Of a stretch of 64,000 bases of DNA, positions 1 through 10,997 are shown one piece after another. Position 1 is the stretch's first letter; each line of letters begins with the position of its first letter. Below the pieces are notes generated by a model that was given only the letters and a program-made list of their open reading frames with translations, was not told the DNA's origin and searched no databases. The translations under genes and the position numbers were made by a program. The DNA comes from Paenibacillus tianjinensis. Lineage in GTDB: Bacteria; Bacillota; Bacilli; Paenibacillales; Paenibacillaceae. The DNA lies in contig NZ_CP070969.1 in assembly GCF_017086365.1 (NCBI RefSeq), positions 4,278,001 through 4,342,000 on the forward strand, given 5' to 3'.

Positions 1-355
1 TCTAAACGGAGATTTTTTAAGAACATGGGATAGCGCAAGAGATGTTCAAAAGGAGACTGGCATACAACAAAGTGCCATACGTTTAAATGTAAATGGACAA
101 TATAGTTCGGCTGGAGGCTTTATATGGCAGGATGCAAACACCCAATCGTCTTCAGCAACTCCATATAAAACAAAAAGAAACAGACGTGTCTATCAGTATG
201 ATTTGTCGGGGAATTTTATAAAAGAATGGAACATGATTAAGGACATTTATAATGAATTAGGATTAAATAAAAAAAGAATAAGCATGTGTATGAATGGAGA
301 AATAGAATCTTTTGAAGGATTTATCTGGAAAGATTCAGAGGTGCAAAATGGCTAA
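1..355 (+). CDS. Homing endonuclease, C-terminal part with two NUMOD1 modules (5' end outside window)
   Basis: The frame opened from base 2 is uninterrupted to a TAA at 353-355 and has no start inside the window, so this is the 3' end of a longer gene. The visible part holds two copies of a NUMOD1/IENR1-like DNA-binding module. The better one begins VYQYDLSGNFIKEW and ends SFEGFIWK; the other ends AGGFIWQD. Such modules form the DNA-recognition tail of phage homing endonucleases (HNH or GIY-YIG class). The catalytic domain lies upstream and cannot be seen, so the nuclease class is open. The stop overlaps the start of the glycosyltransferase gene by 8 bases, so the element is packed tightly into the phage operon. 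Confidence 0.8.
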   Translation, partial: LNGDFLRTWDSARDVQKETGIQQSAIRLNVNGQYSSAGGFIWQDANTQSSSATPYKTKRNRRVYQYDLSGNFIKEWNMIKDIYNELGLNKKRISMCMNGEIESFEGFIWKDSEVQNG

Positions 356-1007
356 AAAGCTTATCCCTCGCAGATTGATATATTGTTGGTTTGGAAATAA
401 CGAAAAACCTCCAATGGTACAGAAATGTATTGCTAGTTGGAAGGAACATAATCCAACTTGGGAGATTGTTGAGATTAATGAAAACAACTTCCCCATTGAC
501 GAGTATCCTTTTGTTCAAGAAGCTCTGAAACGTAAAAAGTATGCCTTTGCCACAGATGTCGCCAGATTGTGGGGTTTGCTAAATATGGGCGGTGTCTATT
601 GCGACAGCGATTTTTTCTGTGTTAGGCCACTGGACAGGTTCCTTGAAACTCGCGCTTTCACTGGACATGAAACAAAAGACTTAATGGTTACGGCTATAAT
701 GGGCAGTGTCAAGGGTCACGAGTGGATTAAATTACTCCTCGACTACTATAAAGATCGTCCATATGGTGAAAACACTAACACGAACATTATTACACAACTA
801 AGTAAACCTCTTGTTATTCGTGAAAATGAATACGGGTTTAGATGGTTAAAAGGTGATGTTACCATTTATCCAGTAAGTTACTTCTGTTCTTTCCAACATC
901 AAAAATTAGAAATAATTCCGCATAAAGACGCTTATGGGTATCATCTATTCCTTGGCTCTTGGACTGGTAGACAGGTTAGAGATGTTGAGATTCCAAAAGT
1001 TAAGTAA
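348..1007 (+). CDS. GT32-like glycosyltransferase with DXD motif
   Basis: 219 residues from the ATG at 348; an in-frame start at 312 lies upstream but has no ribosome binding site, whereas AGAGGTG precedes 348. The protein opens with IPRRLIYCWFG, typical of OCH1/capsule-type GT32 transferases, and has the sugar-nucleotide motif D-S-D at residues 86-88 after GGVYC. Family knowledge: these enzymes transfer a sugar from a nucleotide donor with a divalent metal bound by the DXD. There is no signal peptide or membrane segment, so it should be cytoplasmic. It sits between a homing endonuclease and virion genes. It may glycosylate a phage protein or alter a host surface sugar; nothing here decides the acceptor. 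Confidence 0.75.
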   Translation: MAKKLIPRRLIYCWFGNNEKPPMVQKCIASWKEHNPTWEIVEINENNFPIDEYPFVQEALKRKKYAFATDVARLWGLLNMGGVYCDSDFFCVRPLDRFLETRAFTGHETKDLMVTAIMGSVKGHEWIKLLLDYYKDRPYGENTNTNIITQLSKPLVIRENEYGFRWLKGDVTIYPVSYFCSFQHQKLEIIPHKDAYGYHLFLGSWTGRQVRDVEIPKVK

Positions 1008-1041
1008 TTAATATAATAATACAATGGGAGTGATTATATAA

Positions 1042-1539
1042 ATGGCAAAGAAACTTACTGTGGCTGAGTTAAATAAACTCAGTTCCAAATTTAATGAACT
1101 TAAAAAAGTACATATTCTTGACAATCAATATGAAGTATTCATTCATACTAGTTTTCGTGAATCTTTGATTGAAAATGTAGTTATGACCTATATTGGACTG
1201 CTTGAAGACCTAAAGAAAAGCGAAAATGTAACCAATGAGACTATTAAAAATACTGTTGTGCTTCTGGATACATTGATTCTTAGAGAATTCACCGACCTCC
1301 CTATTCCAAAGAAAAATGATATTCCTAACTTGATTAAGTTCACTCATAATCTGCTTGATAATGGAATTCTGGTTGAAGTATATAATCATATTCCAAAGGA
1401 TCAAATTGAAAAAGTTAAGGCTAAACTTGAACAAGTTTCTAAGGGAATTGGTGAAGCTACAGCAGAACTTGCAATTCAAGCAGCATTACAAGAAGCAAAA
1501 ACAGAAGAAAACGTTGAAGTTGATTCTGATGAACTTTAA
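1042..1539 (+). CDS. Phage protein of unknown function, upstream of the tail module
   Basis: 165 residues, ATG preceded by GGGAG. I do not recognise the family. The N-terminal two thirds is helical-looking with a leucine- and isoleucine-rich pattern, and the last 25 residues are strongly acidic (ending VEVDSDEL). There is no signal peptide or membrane segment. Its 3' end overlaps the next gene by 11 bases, so the two are probably translated together. By position, before a recombinase-like gene and the tape measure, it could correspond to one of the small virion or assembly genes upstream of yomM in SPbeta; this is inference from order only. Confidence 0.6.
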   Translation: MAKKLTVAELNKLSSKFNELKKVHILDNQYEVFIHTSFRESLIENVVMTYIGLLEDLKKSENVTNETIKNTVVLLDTLILREFTDLPIPKKNDIPNLIKFTHNLLDNGILVEVYNHIPKDQIEKVKAKLEQVSKGIGEATAELAIQAALQEAKTEENVEVDSDEL

Positions 1540-1969
1540 GAATGTCAACGATTTAGCCAAATACATAAACCAACAAGTCTTATCAAAAACGCTCAAAGAA
1601 GACGTTGGTGAAAAATTAGTTAGACCGAAGATGAAGGAAAACATTCAGTCTGAGGTCTATGATGTTTATGAACCAGTTATTTATGAACGCTTAGGCGAAA
1701 ACGGTGGTTTGATTGATGATGCTAATATTCATGTAGATATGGTTAATTCAAATACAGTGTCTATTGAGAGTAAGCGCATGGATGATAACAGAGACGTATC
1801 TGTAATTGTCGAAACTGGTGTTGGGTACAACGAAGAATGGCCTTTCCCCTATACTCATAAGGCCAGACCCTTTACGGAGGTCACAAGGGACGAGATTCGG
1901 AATGACGGTAGTGTTGAACATGCTATTTATAATGGGCTGAAACGACAAGGATTGAATGTGAAGAAATAG
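1529..1969 (+). CDS. Phage structural-type protein, possible head-tail connector component
   Basis: 146 residues from the ATG at 1529, inside the end of the upstream gene. The same frame stays open upstream to 1355, but that part reads as low-complexity lysine/glutamine text antisense in style and is not credible coding. The protein has mixed alpha/beta character, with a middle segment (VSIESKRMDDNRDVSVIVET) predicted as beta strands and a WPFPYTHKARPF segment. This pattern recalls HK97-gp10-like tail-completion proteins, which bind between head and tail, but the match is by impression only. No membrane segment. Followed by 56 bases before the recombinase-like gene. Confidence 0.55.
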   Translation: MNFKNVNDLAKYINQQVLSKTLKEDVGEKLVRPKMKENIQSEVYDVYEPVIYERLGENGGLIDDANIHVDMVNSNTVSIESKRMDDNRDVSVIVETGVGYNEEWPFPYTHKARPFTEVTRDEIRNDGSVEHAIYNGLKRQGLNVKK

Positions 1970-2025
1970 TCTGTGAGTTTTGATAAAATGGTTATTTTAA
2001 GAAAATAGAATAAGGTGAATCAGTT

Positions 2026-3027
2026 ATGCAAATAAATAAAAATATGCTCAGAGAAACAGCCAGTAAACTACCTCCTATTGACGAGGAAAAATGGCTGTTG
2101 GTTAATGAAGATTACCGCAACTTGGTCGAAGAGTATATTTCGGTTCAAGCGCATAGTCAAAAAACTAAAATACAATACAAGTCGTGCCTAAGACAATTCG
2201 GTTACTATATTTTTAAAAGCATGAATAACAAACCGCTTTATGAGATCAGCAAACGTGATTTTTTAAGATATATTAGTTTCTTAAGAGATACAAGAAAAAT
2301 GTCATCTAGCGCCATAGGATTACGTAAAGCCTGTGTGTCCAGTCTTTGCAATTATATAGAAAATGTCGTAGCAGATGACGACAAAAATTATAAAACATTC
2401 CGAAACTTTACTCGCGGATTGCCAGCTATTACAAAGAACCACGTATACACCAAAGTAAAAATATCAAAAGATGATTACGACTTGCTAATGGAGACATTGT
2501 TGAATGATAAGAACTATCTAGGTGCTGCATGGGTCGCATTTGCCTTCAATGTGGGAGCAAGACGGGCAGAGATTCCTCAATTTAAAACGGAAATCTTAGA
2601 TTATCCCATCGTTGAAGGTGGAGGTTATGCCATGTCACATATAATTCGCCTCAAAGGTAGAGGGGAAGACGGCAAACAAGAGCCTTATATGGTTAATGAA
2701 GAAGCAATTCAGTATGCAAAGTTATGGATTGAAAAGCGTGATTATGAATCTGAGTATATTTTCACTACTAAATATGGCGGAGAAATAAGTTCGATGTCTG
2801 AAGCGTGGGCTAATGAGTTTTGTAAGGAAACTCTATCAAATATTCTTGGGAGACGGATCAATCCCCATCTATTTAAGGCATCGTGTGTTACGTATTTGTT
2901 AGAAGTTAAAAAGGTTCCTATTGAAATTGTATCCAAGTATGTAGCTCATCATGAAAATATTGCTACAACTATAGCTCATTATGACCTTAGAGATTTTGCA
3001 GAAGAAAGAAATAAAATTTTCGGTTAA
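2026..3027 (+). CDS. Tyrosine recombinase-like protein with altered catalytic box, embedded in late genes
   Basis: 333 residues, ATG with a weak AAGGTG upstream. The N-terminal ~110 residues look like a core-binding SAM-like domain (KTKIQYKSCLRQFGYYIF). The catalytic-type half has the first arginine in NVGARRAEI, a lysine beta-hairpin region around LKGRG, then PHLFKASCVTYLL, AHHENIATTIAHY with the final tyrosine. The canonical HxxR box here reads H-L-F-K, so the second catalytic arginine is replaced by lysine. SPbeta has an integrase-like gene (yomM) in the equivalent late-region place, and another SPbeta recombinase-like protein (YopR/MrpR) is known to act as a repressor. It may therefore bind DNA or regulate rather than integrate. 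The prophage integrase proper is probably outside this window. Confidence 0.75.
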   Translation: MQINKNMLRETASKLPPIDEEKWLLVNEDYRNLVEEYISVQAHSQKTKIQYKSCLRQFGYYIFKSMNNKPLYEISKRDFLRYISFLRDTRKMSSSAIGLRKACVSSLCNYIENVVADDDKNYKTFRNFTRGLPAITKNHVYTKVKISKDDYDLLMETLLNDKNYLGAAWVAFAFNVGARRAEIPQFKTEILDYPIVEGGGYAMSHIIRLKGRGEDGKQEPYMVNEEAIQYAKLWIEKRDYESEYIFTTKYGGEISSMSEAWANEFCKETLSNILGRRINPHLFKASCVTYLLEVKKVPIEIVSKYVAHHENIATTIAHYDLRDFAEERNKIFG

Positions 3028-3074
3028 TATAACTTAGTATTATCGCTGATAGCAAGAAATAAAGGAGTTAAATA

Positions 3075-3347
3075 ATGAAAGCCACTATTCGAGGCATCGA
3101 AGTTGAAGGAACTGCCGAAGAAATCGCTAGACTTATTTTTGAAATTGAAGAGAATAAAAAATTGCCACCTGCCTCTAATTTTCCCTCCTGTCCTACATAC
3201 GAGTATTATCCACCAGCTTATGGTACTCCTCTCCCTTCTGTGGACAATCCTAATCCAATCATGCATCCACAGGTTTGGTGCGGCGGATTCTCAGGCAGCG
3301 GAAGTGTTACTTGTAAGCAAGATCCAAATGTTCGAATGTATAATTAA
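3075..3347 (+). CDS. Small phage protein, unknown function
   Basis: 90 residues with a clear AAAGGAG six bases before the ATG. The first 28 residues (MKATIRGIEVEGTAEEIARL) form a plausible beta-beta-helix; the rest is rich in proline, tyrosine and glycine with three cysteines and looks extended. A second frame overlaps it, but the ribosome binding site favours this one. No family recognised. It lies in the run of small genes before the tape measure, between the recombinase-like gene and two further small genes. Confidence 0.6.
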   Translation: MKATIRGIEVEGTAEEIARLIFEIEENKKLPPASNFPSCPTYEYYPPAYGTPLPSVDNPNPIMHPQVWCGGFSGSGSVTCKQDPNVRMYN

Positions 3348-3376
3348 AACTAAAATAAAATTGAGGAGTAAATGTA

Positions 3377-3604
3377 ATGATTACAGTTACAGAACCCCAT
3401 ATTGTAATGAATCTTGCTAATGCCTACGAAAAATTCTCTAGAGACGACTATTCAAAATTTTATGATGGTAAGTATTTGACGATATCTGAACTTGATACTT
3501 TTAAAGGAGTGTCGGCTAGTTGTGGCATCCTTATTGATAACTCTATTACATCTGATTATGAATATGTAAATGAGAATGGTAATCGGGAAATTGGTCACTG
3601 GTGA
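3377..3604 (+). CDS. Small phage protein, unknown function
   Basis: 75 residues, ATG preceded by TTGAGGAG at good spacing. Acidic, tyrosine- and serine-rich, without membrane segment or signal peptide; no family recognised. The 95 bases between its stop and the next ribosome binding site are very AT-rich and show no convincing hairpin. Position suggests a virion or assembly role, but no residue pattern proves it. Confidence 0.55.
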   Translation: MITVTEPHIVMNLANAYEKFSRDDYSKFYDGKYLTISELDTFKGVSASCGILIDNSITSDYEYVNENGNREIGHW

Positions 3605-3719
3605 TTGTTGAATAAAACTACAATTTCATGAAGAAATGACATCTATATATAGTAATATTAAGACATTTAAATCTACATATGGATAAATATATTAAATTTT
3701 GGGAGTGTTTTATACATAT

Positions 3720-4139
3720 ATGAAAATCAAAAAGTATGAATTGAATCAATTTATCGCCTACCTCCACTCGCTTAAACTTGATCGGGTGGACAGTCGTATG
3801 CGTTCACGTTTCAAAAAGATTCTTATAAACAAATATCAGGAATTTGTTGATGAGCTAAACGAGATCAATGAGAATTATGCTATCAAAGACGAAAGTGGTC
3901 AAGTCGTTATCAATGATGACAAGATGACTTTTGAACACAACGATGAACGCCTTAAAGAGATAAAAGACTTAAGCATGGAAGAGATCTTTATTGATCAAAA
4001 TGAAGAAAATAAGAAAATGTTACTATCAATTAAAGAATCTGTTTTGAATCGCGGCCCTTCTGAATTAGAAGGAACTGACGCAGATATATATGATTGTCTC
4101 GCTGAAATTGTTGAACAAATTAAGTATGATGAAATGTAA
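3720..4139 (+). CDS. DUF1617-like phage protein before the tape measure
   Basis: 139 residues from the ATG at 3720. An in-frame TTG at 3699 overlaps the GGGAGTG ribosome binding site and is unlikely to be the start; spacing from that site to 3720 is rather long (about 14 bases). The protein starts with MKIKKYELNQFIAYLHSLKL followed by an arginine-rich helix (DSRMRSRFKKILI) and an acidic C-terminal half, a layout I associate with the DUF1617 phage family (function unknown). A strong terminator follows its stop at once, separating it from the tape-measure gene. A tail-assembly chaperone role is possible from position, but I see no slippery sequence or overlapping frame typical of those genes. 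Confidence 0.55.
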   Translation: MKIKKYELNQFIAYLHSLKLDRVDSRMRSRFKKILINKYQEFVDELNEINENYAIKDESGQVVINDDKMTFEHNDERLKEIKDLSMEEIFIDQNEENKKMLLSIKESVLNRGPSELEGTDADIYDCLAEIVEQIKYDEM

Positions 4140-4166
4140 GAAGAGATTTTGAATCTCTTCTTTTTT
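4139..4166 (+). terminator. Rho-independent terminator before the tape-measure gene
   Basis: A 9-bp stem (GAAGAGATT pairing with AATCTCTTC) with a short loop is followed directly by six T. It starts at the stop of the preceding gene, so transcription of the tape measure probably needs read-through or its own promoter in the 40 bases that follow. Confidence 0.8.
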
Positions 4167-4208
4167 ATTTTTCTAGTTTAAATATAAAAAGGAAGTGACT
4201 CAAATATA

Positions 4209-7200
4209 ATGGCTGACAATATGAAGATTTTAATTAGTGCTGCACTCTCTCCTGACTTAGCAGTTAAAGATATCAATACTTCTCTCGATGTACTATCAAA
4301 ACACCCTAACCTCAAAAAACTTGAGTTGAAGATTGACATTGATAAAAGTTTTATTTCTGCAATCAACGGATTTGTTGATGCCTCTAAAAAACTAAATGCT
4401 GTTATGGAATCTCAGAATCGAGTTATCAAAGAAACTGTTACTGAGATGAAAAATCTTGATGGTAGTATGACTAAAGTTACTCAACAAACACTTGCTACTG
4501 GTGAAGTGATTGAGAAAACTAGGGTTAAGCATGATGCCAACAAAAAAACTATTCAGGATGAGAATAAGGCTTATGACGCACAGAGGAAAACACTTGCTGA
4601 TTTAAAGTCACAACTTGAAGGATATGAAAAAGTTTCAACCAGAACTAATAAAAATAAAGCTGGCGAAATAAATAGTATCACTAATACATATAAGAATGCT
4701 AATACAGGTCAAACTGTAACAATCAATACTGATGCAAATGGATATGTAAATAAATCTGCCGAACTTGAAGAATTCTTAAAACTTAAGCAGCAACAAGAAG
4801 CTAAACTGAAAGCCATTGCCGATCAAGCTCTTAAAGATAAGCAACAAAAACTAAAAGAAGCAGAGGCATTAGACCGTGCTCATTTTATGGCTTTAAGAAG
4901 TAATACTAAACTTGTCGAAGATATGGATAAAGTCCATTACCTTGCGCTACAAAAAAATAGGGAAATGGATAATCGATCTAAACAGCAAAAAACAAAAGAA
5001 GCTGAAACTATTGATCGCGCATATTATCAAGCACTACAAACAAATCAACAAAGAATTGAAGCAGCGGATAAACAACACTATCTTGCTTTACAGCAGAATC
5101 AAAAAAGAGATCAACAATATGCTCAATCTGTTGCCGAAACTCAAAGCAAGATTAATGATGCTAGGAATAAATATAGCGGAAATGCTAAGGCTGTTGCTGA
5201 TTTAAATGAACTTGAGAGTAAATTAAAATCAATTAAGAATATTGGAGATTTTAAATCCCCCCTCTCTGCTCTCAATTCAGATATAAGAAGGACTATTTCT
5301 GGGTTAACAGAAGCAAATAGGCATACTCGTACTTTTGGGGATTCGCTTAAATCTGCAATGTCTAATATACTCATCTATTCTGGTGTTGGGAGTATATTTT
5401 TTGGTATAACCAGTGCGATTCGTAGCGGAGTACAGCAAATTTTTGAATTAGATAAAGCGATGATCGATCTCAAGAAAGTTACTGACGAAACAAATACAAC
5501 CTATGGTCGTTTTTTAGAGTACGCTAATGAAACAGCAAACTCTATTGGCGGTCTGACCATTGATGTTGTTAAAGCTTCATCTGAGTGGGCAAGATTGGGA
5601 TACAATATCCAACAAGCTCAAACACTTGCAAAACAAACTCTAGTGTATCAAAATGTAGGCGACCTAGCGAGTGCAGAGGAAGCTTCTAAGTCTTTGATTT
5701 CTACCATCAAAGGATTTAATCTTGAGGTAGATGCACAAGGTAAGAGCATAACCCACATAGTCGATGTGTTTAATGAGGTCGGAAATAAATATGCAATTTC
5801 TTCCAGCGGCATTGGTGAAGCTCTTCGTCGTTCTGCTGCAAGTTTGTATGAATCTGGTAATACGATTGAAGAAGCAGTGGCGTTGGCAACAGCAGCAAAT
5901 AGTACAATTCAAGATCCAGCGCGAGTAGGTCAAGCTCTTAAGACCATCTCGATGAGGTTGCGCGGGATAAGCGAAGATGGCGAGGATTTAAGCAATCTCG
6001 TACCGACTCTTGAAAAGAAGTTTTCTGCTCTAGGTTTAACTCTTAAAAAAGATGACAGTACATTCAAGAGTACATATGAAATATTCTCTGAATTAAGTGG
6101 AGTCTGGAAAGACTTAAATGACTTTCAAAAAGCCGACATACTTGAGTCGGTGGCGGGTAAACTTCAAGGTAACATCGCTGCTTCACTGATTAATGACTTT
6201 GAAACAGCCCAGAAATCGCTCAACACCGCTCTAAATAGTACTGGTTCCGCAGCAAGGGAGAACGAGACCTATCTTAATTCAATCGCTGGGCGACTGAATC
6301 TCCTTAAGAATGAAATTGAAAAATTCTGGACTAGTAGCATTAATTCGGAATTTATCAAAGGTGTCGTAGATGCAATATCATACTTCATAAAACGGTTAGA
6401 TAATCTAGGTAATGCAGTAATACTTATTAGTGGATTATTTTTAACTTTTAAGTCAAAAGCTATCGCCGGATTAATTACCTCTCTTTTCTCTACTGTCAAA
6501 GCGCTATTTACAACTACTACAGCTCTAACCTCAACCGCCAGTGCAGCAAACACTACTGCTGTCGCTATGACGGGGTTACAAAGGGCTTTTGGATGGATCG
6601 GATTAGCAACAACTGCACTATCTGTTCTTTATATGGTATTCCATGATAACGAAGATACTCTTGAAAAGCACAATAAGTTAATTGAAGACAGTAATAAAAA
6701 GTATGAGGACTTGACTAATTCTCTATCAGAAGCAGAGTCATACTATAAACAGAATTTTGACTCGATCAGCACAAACGCAGAAGTAAAAGATAAATTATTC
6801 GAGATCCAAAATAAACTCATTGATACATATGGTGCTGAAGCAAATGGTCTTGATTTGGTTAATGGCAAATATGATGAGCAGATAAATAAACTTAAAGACC
6901 TGAACAAGCAGAAGTTAGACGATCAGATCAAAGATAATCAAATTATAGCAGATGCTGCAAATGCTACGCGTTATAGTAAGCCAATTCTTGGAGCAAATCT
7001 TAAATCAGGAATGGGCTTTGGAACTGGATATAAAGTTCAAGATGGTGGCGGGCAAGGTACAGATTTAAGTTTAAAAGAGTATTATGAATCCTTACTAGAT
7101 GTTCAAGATAAGATTCGCAACAAGAATACTGAAGTATTTGCTTCTCAGTCATTAATCCCAAAGAGCGCAAAAGAATGGGAATTAGCATTAAATGTTGTTA

Positions 7201-10200
7201 AAGATAAAATAACTGAAATAGAACCAGCATATAAGCAAATCTCTAATCTTGAAGATTTAAGGAAAGAACAGTTAAAACAAACTGGCGCTGAAATGGTCAA
7301 CCTGAATGATGAGCAAAAGAAGCTTTATGATACTCTTACAGGAATTACCAACAAAAGACCGCTAGAGGATATCAACAAGGATTTTCAAGGTGTTGCGTGG
7401 TATGCCTCACAGTTTGACGGTAAAAACTTAAACACTATTGTTTCTGGATTGAAATCATTTGAACTAATAAAGGGCAATCCAGAAATCGTATCAAACCTTG
7501 ATAATTTTGCTAAAAGTAGTGCCGAAGCTACTAAGAAAGCAAATGAAGCCGTAACTCAATTCACAACACTAGAAGATGCAATGAAGGCTTTAGATGGCGG
7601 TCTTAATGGTTCAAATGAACAGATGGCTGCATTCACTAAGATCATTGTTGCATCCAAAGAAGAAATCGACGTTCTCAATAAGGCACAGGCAGAACTCGAA
7701 GATAACAATCAATTGTCAGCATCTACCGTCCAAGAGGTAAGTGAGAAGTATTCTGATTTTATCAAAGTTACTGGACTTAGCAAAGATGCGGTTTATGAAT
7801 TTATTAAAGCCAGAAAAGAAGAAAAAAATGAAGTTATCCAGACGGAAATGGATAAAACGAAAATTCTTATTGAGGAAACCAAAAAGCGTATTCAGGCTAT
7901 TACAGATGAAATGAACGCGAAAATGGCGCTTTTAAGCGTAGGTTCTTCTGACGATTTAAACGCTGAAAAATTAGGACTCAATGCCTTACAAGCATCTAAG
8001 AAGGTATTAGAAGATCTACAGTCTAAATATGGAATTTTATCTAATACTCTTTCTGATTTTAAAAATGGTACAACTACTTCCAAAAGCGCAACAGATGCTA
8101 ATTACGATTCTATTTCTGATACGGTTGAGATTTTAACTGAACTTCAGAAGTCTCTAATCTCTATTCAGAAACTTAGAGACGAAGAAGAAAATAAGCGTTC
8201 GCGTATGCGTAAAGGATCGCAAGAATATCGTGATTCTCTTGTAAAAGAAAACAAACTTATTCAGGAACAGATTAAACTTCGTAAAGAGGGGATCGCTGAT
8301 CCGTCTAAGTTGGTTTCAACTAAAGTTACTACGACAGTCAAAACCAAAGCAGGAGAAGATTCTTCTTCTGTTGGAGTAGGTGCATCCAACAAATCCTCTG
8401 CTAACTCGCAATACTCAGATTTAATTAATAAGTATGCGAGTAAGTATAATGTTGATCCTAACTTAATATCTGCCATCATTAAAACTGAGAGTGGATATAA
8501 TACCAATGCAACATCTGGTGCTGGTGCTCAAGGTCTTATGCAGCTCATGCCTGGGACTGCAAAGGGATTAGGCGTTAAGAATAGTTACGATCCAGAACAG
8601 AACATTGCTGGAGGAACAAAACATTTTGCTAGATTACTCAAAAAATATAACGGTGATGTTGAACTTGCACTGTATGCTTATAATGCGGGCGAGGGGAATG
8701 TTGATAAGTGGCTAAAGAATGGGAAAATAAATAACATCCCGTTCGCAGAAACAAAGGCTTATGCTCCGAAAGTCTTAGGTAATTATAATTCATTGACTGG
8801 AACTTCAACATCGACTCCTTCTTCAATTGCTGGTAAAACAACCTCTAAAGTTGGCGGTACAACAGTAAAAACAGATGGTGCAACAGCGAAGGAAATGCAA
8901 GAAGCATCTGACAACGCAAAAGCACAGAATGATAAAGACAATGATCAAGTTTATCAAAATAATTTGCTTATTTTAGATTCTATCAAAGAAAAGTATGACC
9001 GTTTAGTCGCTTCTGCTGAGTTACAAATTGAAGCATCTAAAAAGGTTCAAGATACTCTTGATCCTAATTCTGTCGAATGGAGAACTGAAAATAATAAACA
9101 AATAAATATTCAGACTCAAATTCAGTCCCTCAAGGCTACGGAGAAATCAAATCTTCAGACTATGATGAAAAAATTGGGCATTTCATCTGATGAATATGAT
9201 GATTTCTTAATACAATTAGATACCGATGTCAAGGATATTCAATCTGATAAATTGAGCGGATTAACCGAGAATATCAACAGCCAAATATCTGCATCAAAAA
9301 AGACTATTTCTGATTTTGGTTATGAAATTGATTTGTCTAAGGCTAAAATGTCTCAGTTTGAAGAGGGAACTGCTGAGTACAATGCCGAACTTAAAAACCA
9401 AACCTCTTTCACCCAGAAGCAAATATCTGCTAATCAAACCTTGATTGGTTTTCTTGAAAAGCAACTTAAGAATGAACAATTGACCGCCGCTACTAAAGTC
9501 AACTTAAAAGAACAAATCAAAGAACTTGTCTTAGCTAATTATGAATATAGCAATTCAATTAAAGATGTTAATGAAAATCTTAAAGACATGCGTGAAGCTG
9601 CGGCGGACAATATCATTGATGAGTTGAAGAAAGTAATCGCACAAGAACGTGATTTGAAGTTTGAGGCAATTGATGATCAGATCGAAGCCGAAGAAAAACG
9701 TCATGATGCCAGAATTAAGAACATAGATGACGAACAAAAGCAATTCGAAGATTATATTAATACTCAGCAGAAACTATTGAGTCGTAGCGATGCTTCAGAT
9801 GATTATGAAACTGAACTTCAAGCGAAGCTCAAAGAGAGACAAAAGATAATTTCTGATTTAGATGTCCTATCTGCTGACAACTCTATGTCTGCAAAAGCAA
9901 AAAGAGCAGATTTAAACGAACAACTTGCCAGTAAAGATAAGGAAATTGAAAAATTTAAACTCAATAGAGAAAGAACGGTTAGAGACGAAAGCCTTCAAGA
10001 TCAATTACAGGACCGATCCGACTACACCGAGAAGATTAAAGATATTGAAGATAGCATAACCGAATCTGTTACAAAAAACCTGGACAATCAAAAAGAAGCA
10101 ATTGACCAGGAATATGAAGACAGATTGAATAATGAGAAGTATTTCTATGACCTTAAAAAGCGGTTGATGAGTGAAGATTCTGCTACGTCTAAGGCTGCTA

Positions 10201-10949
10201 TTGCGGAAATTCAAAGTGCTTACGGCACTTATTTCACAACGCTGCAAGGTCATGCATTTACGACAACTCAAGCATTTAGTAACTTAAACGATGCATTAAT
10301 TAAAATGCAAGAAAATTTAACTAAATTCTCTAATGGTGATTATTCCGATTCTACCTCCTCCCCATCTACCAGTAGCGGAAATCCGGTTTCTGGAACACCG
10401 GATTCTTCGAGTAGTGAAAAGCAAAATGACTGGCAGACCTATCTCTCAAATAAACAGCAAGCAGAACAGTTAAAAACTGATATGAAAACCTTGATGGCTG
10501 ATTCTACAGACTACAAGAATAAACAATCTCAGTTTTTAGAGTTGCAAAATAGGAATGATGCGTTACGTAAAAAGTACCCCGACTTTCCAGATGGGTCTTA
10601 CGAACAACTTAAAAAAAAAGTGTTCAGTGCTAGAACTGGCGGCATGACCCCAGATAACATGCCAGCCGAAGGGCAGTTTCTGTTGGCTCACGAAAAAGAG
10701 CTTGTATTAGATAAATTTGATACAAGTAAACTCTTGAAAATCATAAATATCTCCAGAGATATCTATGATAATTTCAAATCTGGATTTGCGAACATCTCTC
10801 CTACTTTTGCACCATCTGCTGCTGGCCCATCTTCGTCTTCTAGTTCTTTTACTGTTGAGAACATTAACATCTATGCCAACGACAAGGATGATGCTGAGTC
10901 TATTTCTGATAAGGTAATTAAAAAATTACAAAAGTTTAAAAAGTTCTAA
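4209..10949 (+). CDS. Tail tape-measure protein with internal lytic transglycosylase domain
   Basis: 2246 residues, the largest gene here, ATG preceded by AAGGAAGTG. Layout: a coiled-coil N-terminal part with three near-repeats rich in HYLALQ-type text (residues ~225-300); a conserved phage tail tape-measure core around residues 400-700 ([35 protein letters not shown]); hydrophobic segments at ~755-810; a soluble lytic transglycosylase domain at ~1400-1520 with the catalytic glutamate near residue 1427 in [10 protein letters not shown] followed by [13 protein letters not shown] and YNAGEGNV; then long coiled coils to ~2050 and an [10 protein letters not shown] module near the end. Family knowledge: tape measures set tail length and help DNA cross the envelope, the transglycosylase cutting peptidoglycan locally. 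Size, domain content and order resemble SPbeta YomI (CwlP), though I see no M23 peptidase domain. Confidence 0.95.
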   Translation: MADNMKILISAALSPDLAVKDINTSLDVLSKHPNLKKLELKIDIDKSFISAINGFVDASKKLNAVMESQNRVIKETVTEMKNLDGSMTKVTQQTLATGEVIEKTRVKHDANKKTIQDENKAYDAQRKTLADLKSQLEGYEKVSTRTNKNKAGEINSITNTYKNANTGQTVTINTDANGYVNKSAELEEFLKLKQQQEAKLKAIADQALKDKQQKLKEAEALDRAHFMALRSNTKLVEDMDKVHYLALQKNREMDNRSKQQKTKEAETIDRAYYQALQTNQQRIEAADKQHYLALQQNQKRDQQYAQSVAETQSKINDARNKYSGNAKAVADLNELESKLKSIKNIGDFKSPLSALNSDIRRTISGLTEANRHTRTFGDSLKSAMSNILIYSGVGSIFFGITSAIRSGVQQIFELDKAMIDLKKVTDETNTTYGRFLEYANETANSIGGLTIDVVKASSEWARLGYNIQQAQTLAKQTLVYQNVGDLASAEEASKSLISTIKGFNLEVDAQGKSITHIVDVFNEVGNKYAISSSGIGEALRRSAASLYESGNTIEEAVALATAANSTIQDPARVGQALKTISMRLRGISEDGEDLSNLVPTLEKKFSALGLTLKKDDSTFKSTYEIFSELSGVWKDLNDFQKADILESVAGKLQGNIAASLINDFETAQKSLNTALNSTGSAARENETYLNSIAGRLNLLKNEIEKFWTSSINSEFIKGVVDAISYFIKRLDNLGNAVILISGLFLTFKSKAIAGLITSLFSTVKALFTTTTALTSTASAANTTAVAMTGLQRAFGWIGLATTALSVLYMVFHDNEDTLEKHNKLIEDSNKKYEDLTNSLSEAESYYKQNFDSISTNAEVKDKLFEIQNKLIDTYGAEANGLDLVNGKYDEQINKLKDLNKQKLDDQIKDNQIIADAANATRYSKPILGANLKSGMGFGTGYKVQDGGGQGTDLSLKEYYESLLDVQDKIRNKNTEVFASQSLIPKSAKEWELALNVVKDKITEIEPAYKQISNLEDLRKEQLKQTGAEMVNLNDEQKKLYDTLTGITNKRPLEDINKDFQGVAWYASQFDGKNLNTIVSGLKSFELIKGNPEIVSNLDNFAKSSAEATKKANEAVTQFTTLEDAMKALDGGLNGSNEQMAAFTKIIVASKEEIDVLNKAQAELEDNNQLSASTVQEVSEKYSDFIKVTGLSKDAVYEFIKARKEEKNEVIQTEMDKTKILIEETKKRIQAITDEMNAKMALLSVGSSDDLNAEKLGLNALQASKKVLEDLQSKYGILSNTLSDFKNGTTTSKSATDANYDSISDTVEILTELQKSLISIQKLRDEEENKRSRMRKGSQEYRDSLVKENKLIQEQIKLRKEGIADPSKLVSTKVTTTVKTKAGEDSSSVGVGASNKSSANSQYSDLINKYASKYNVDPNLISAIIKTESGYNTNATSGAGAQGLMQLMPGTAKGLGVKNSYDPEQNIAGGTKHFARLLKKYNGDVELALYAYNAGEGNVDKWLKNGKINNIPFAETKAYAPKVLGNYNSLTGTSTSTPSSIAGKTTSKVGGTTVKTDGATAKEMQEASDNAKAQNDKDNDQVYQNNLLILDSIKEKYDRLVASAELQIEASKKVQDTLDPNSVEWRTENNKQINIQTQIQSLKATEKSNLQTMMKKLGISSDEYDDFLIQLDTDVKDIQSDKLSGLTENINSQISASKKTISDFGYEIDLSKAKMSQFEEGTAEYNAELKNQTSFTQKQISANQTLIGFLEKQLKNEQLTAATKVNLKEQIKELVLANYEYSNSIKDVNENLKDMREAAADNIIDELKKVIAQERDLKFEAIDDQIEAEEKRHDARIKNIDDEQKQFEDYINTQQKLLSRSDASDDYETELQAKLKERQKIISDLDVLSADNSMSAKAKRADLNEQLASKDKEIEKFKLNRERTVRDESLQDQLQDRSDYTEKIKDIEDSITESVTKNLDNQKEAIDQEYEDRLNNEKYFYDLKKRLMSEDSATSKAAIAEIQSAYGTYFTTLQGHAFTTTQAFSNLNDALIKMQENLTKFSNGDYSDSTSSPSTSSGNPVSGTPDSSSSEKQNDWQTYLSNKQQAEQLKTDMKTLMADSTDYKNKQSQFLELQNRNDALRKKYPDFPDGSYEQLKKKVFSARTGGMTPDNMPAEGQFLLAHEKELVLDKFDTSKLLKIINISRDIYDNFKSGFANISPTFAPSAAGPSSSSSSFTVENINIYANDKDDAESISDKVIKKLQKFKKF

Positions 10950-10975
10950 GAGAGGGCAAACACCCTCTCTTTTTG
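10948..10975 (+). terminator. Rho-independent terminator after the tape-measure gene
   Basis: GAGAGGG pairs with CCCTCTC around a six-base loop, followed by five T. The next ribosome binding site starts only a few bases downstream, so this hairpin may also shape translation of the following gene. Confidence 0.85.
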
Positions 10976-10997
10976 TATGTAAAGGAGGGTGTTTAAA

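Noticed and set aside
3600..4209. Programmed frameshift for a tail-assembly chaperone before the tape measure
   Set aside because: No slippery heptamer and no overlapping downstream frame; a terminator separates the genes.
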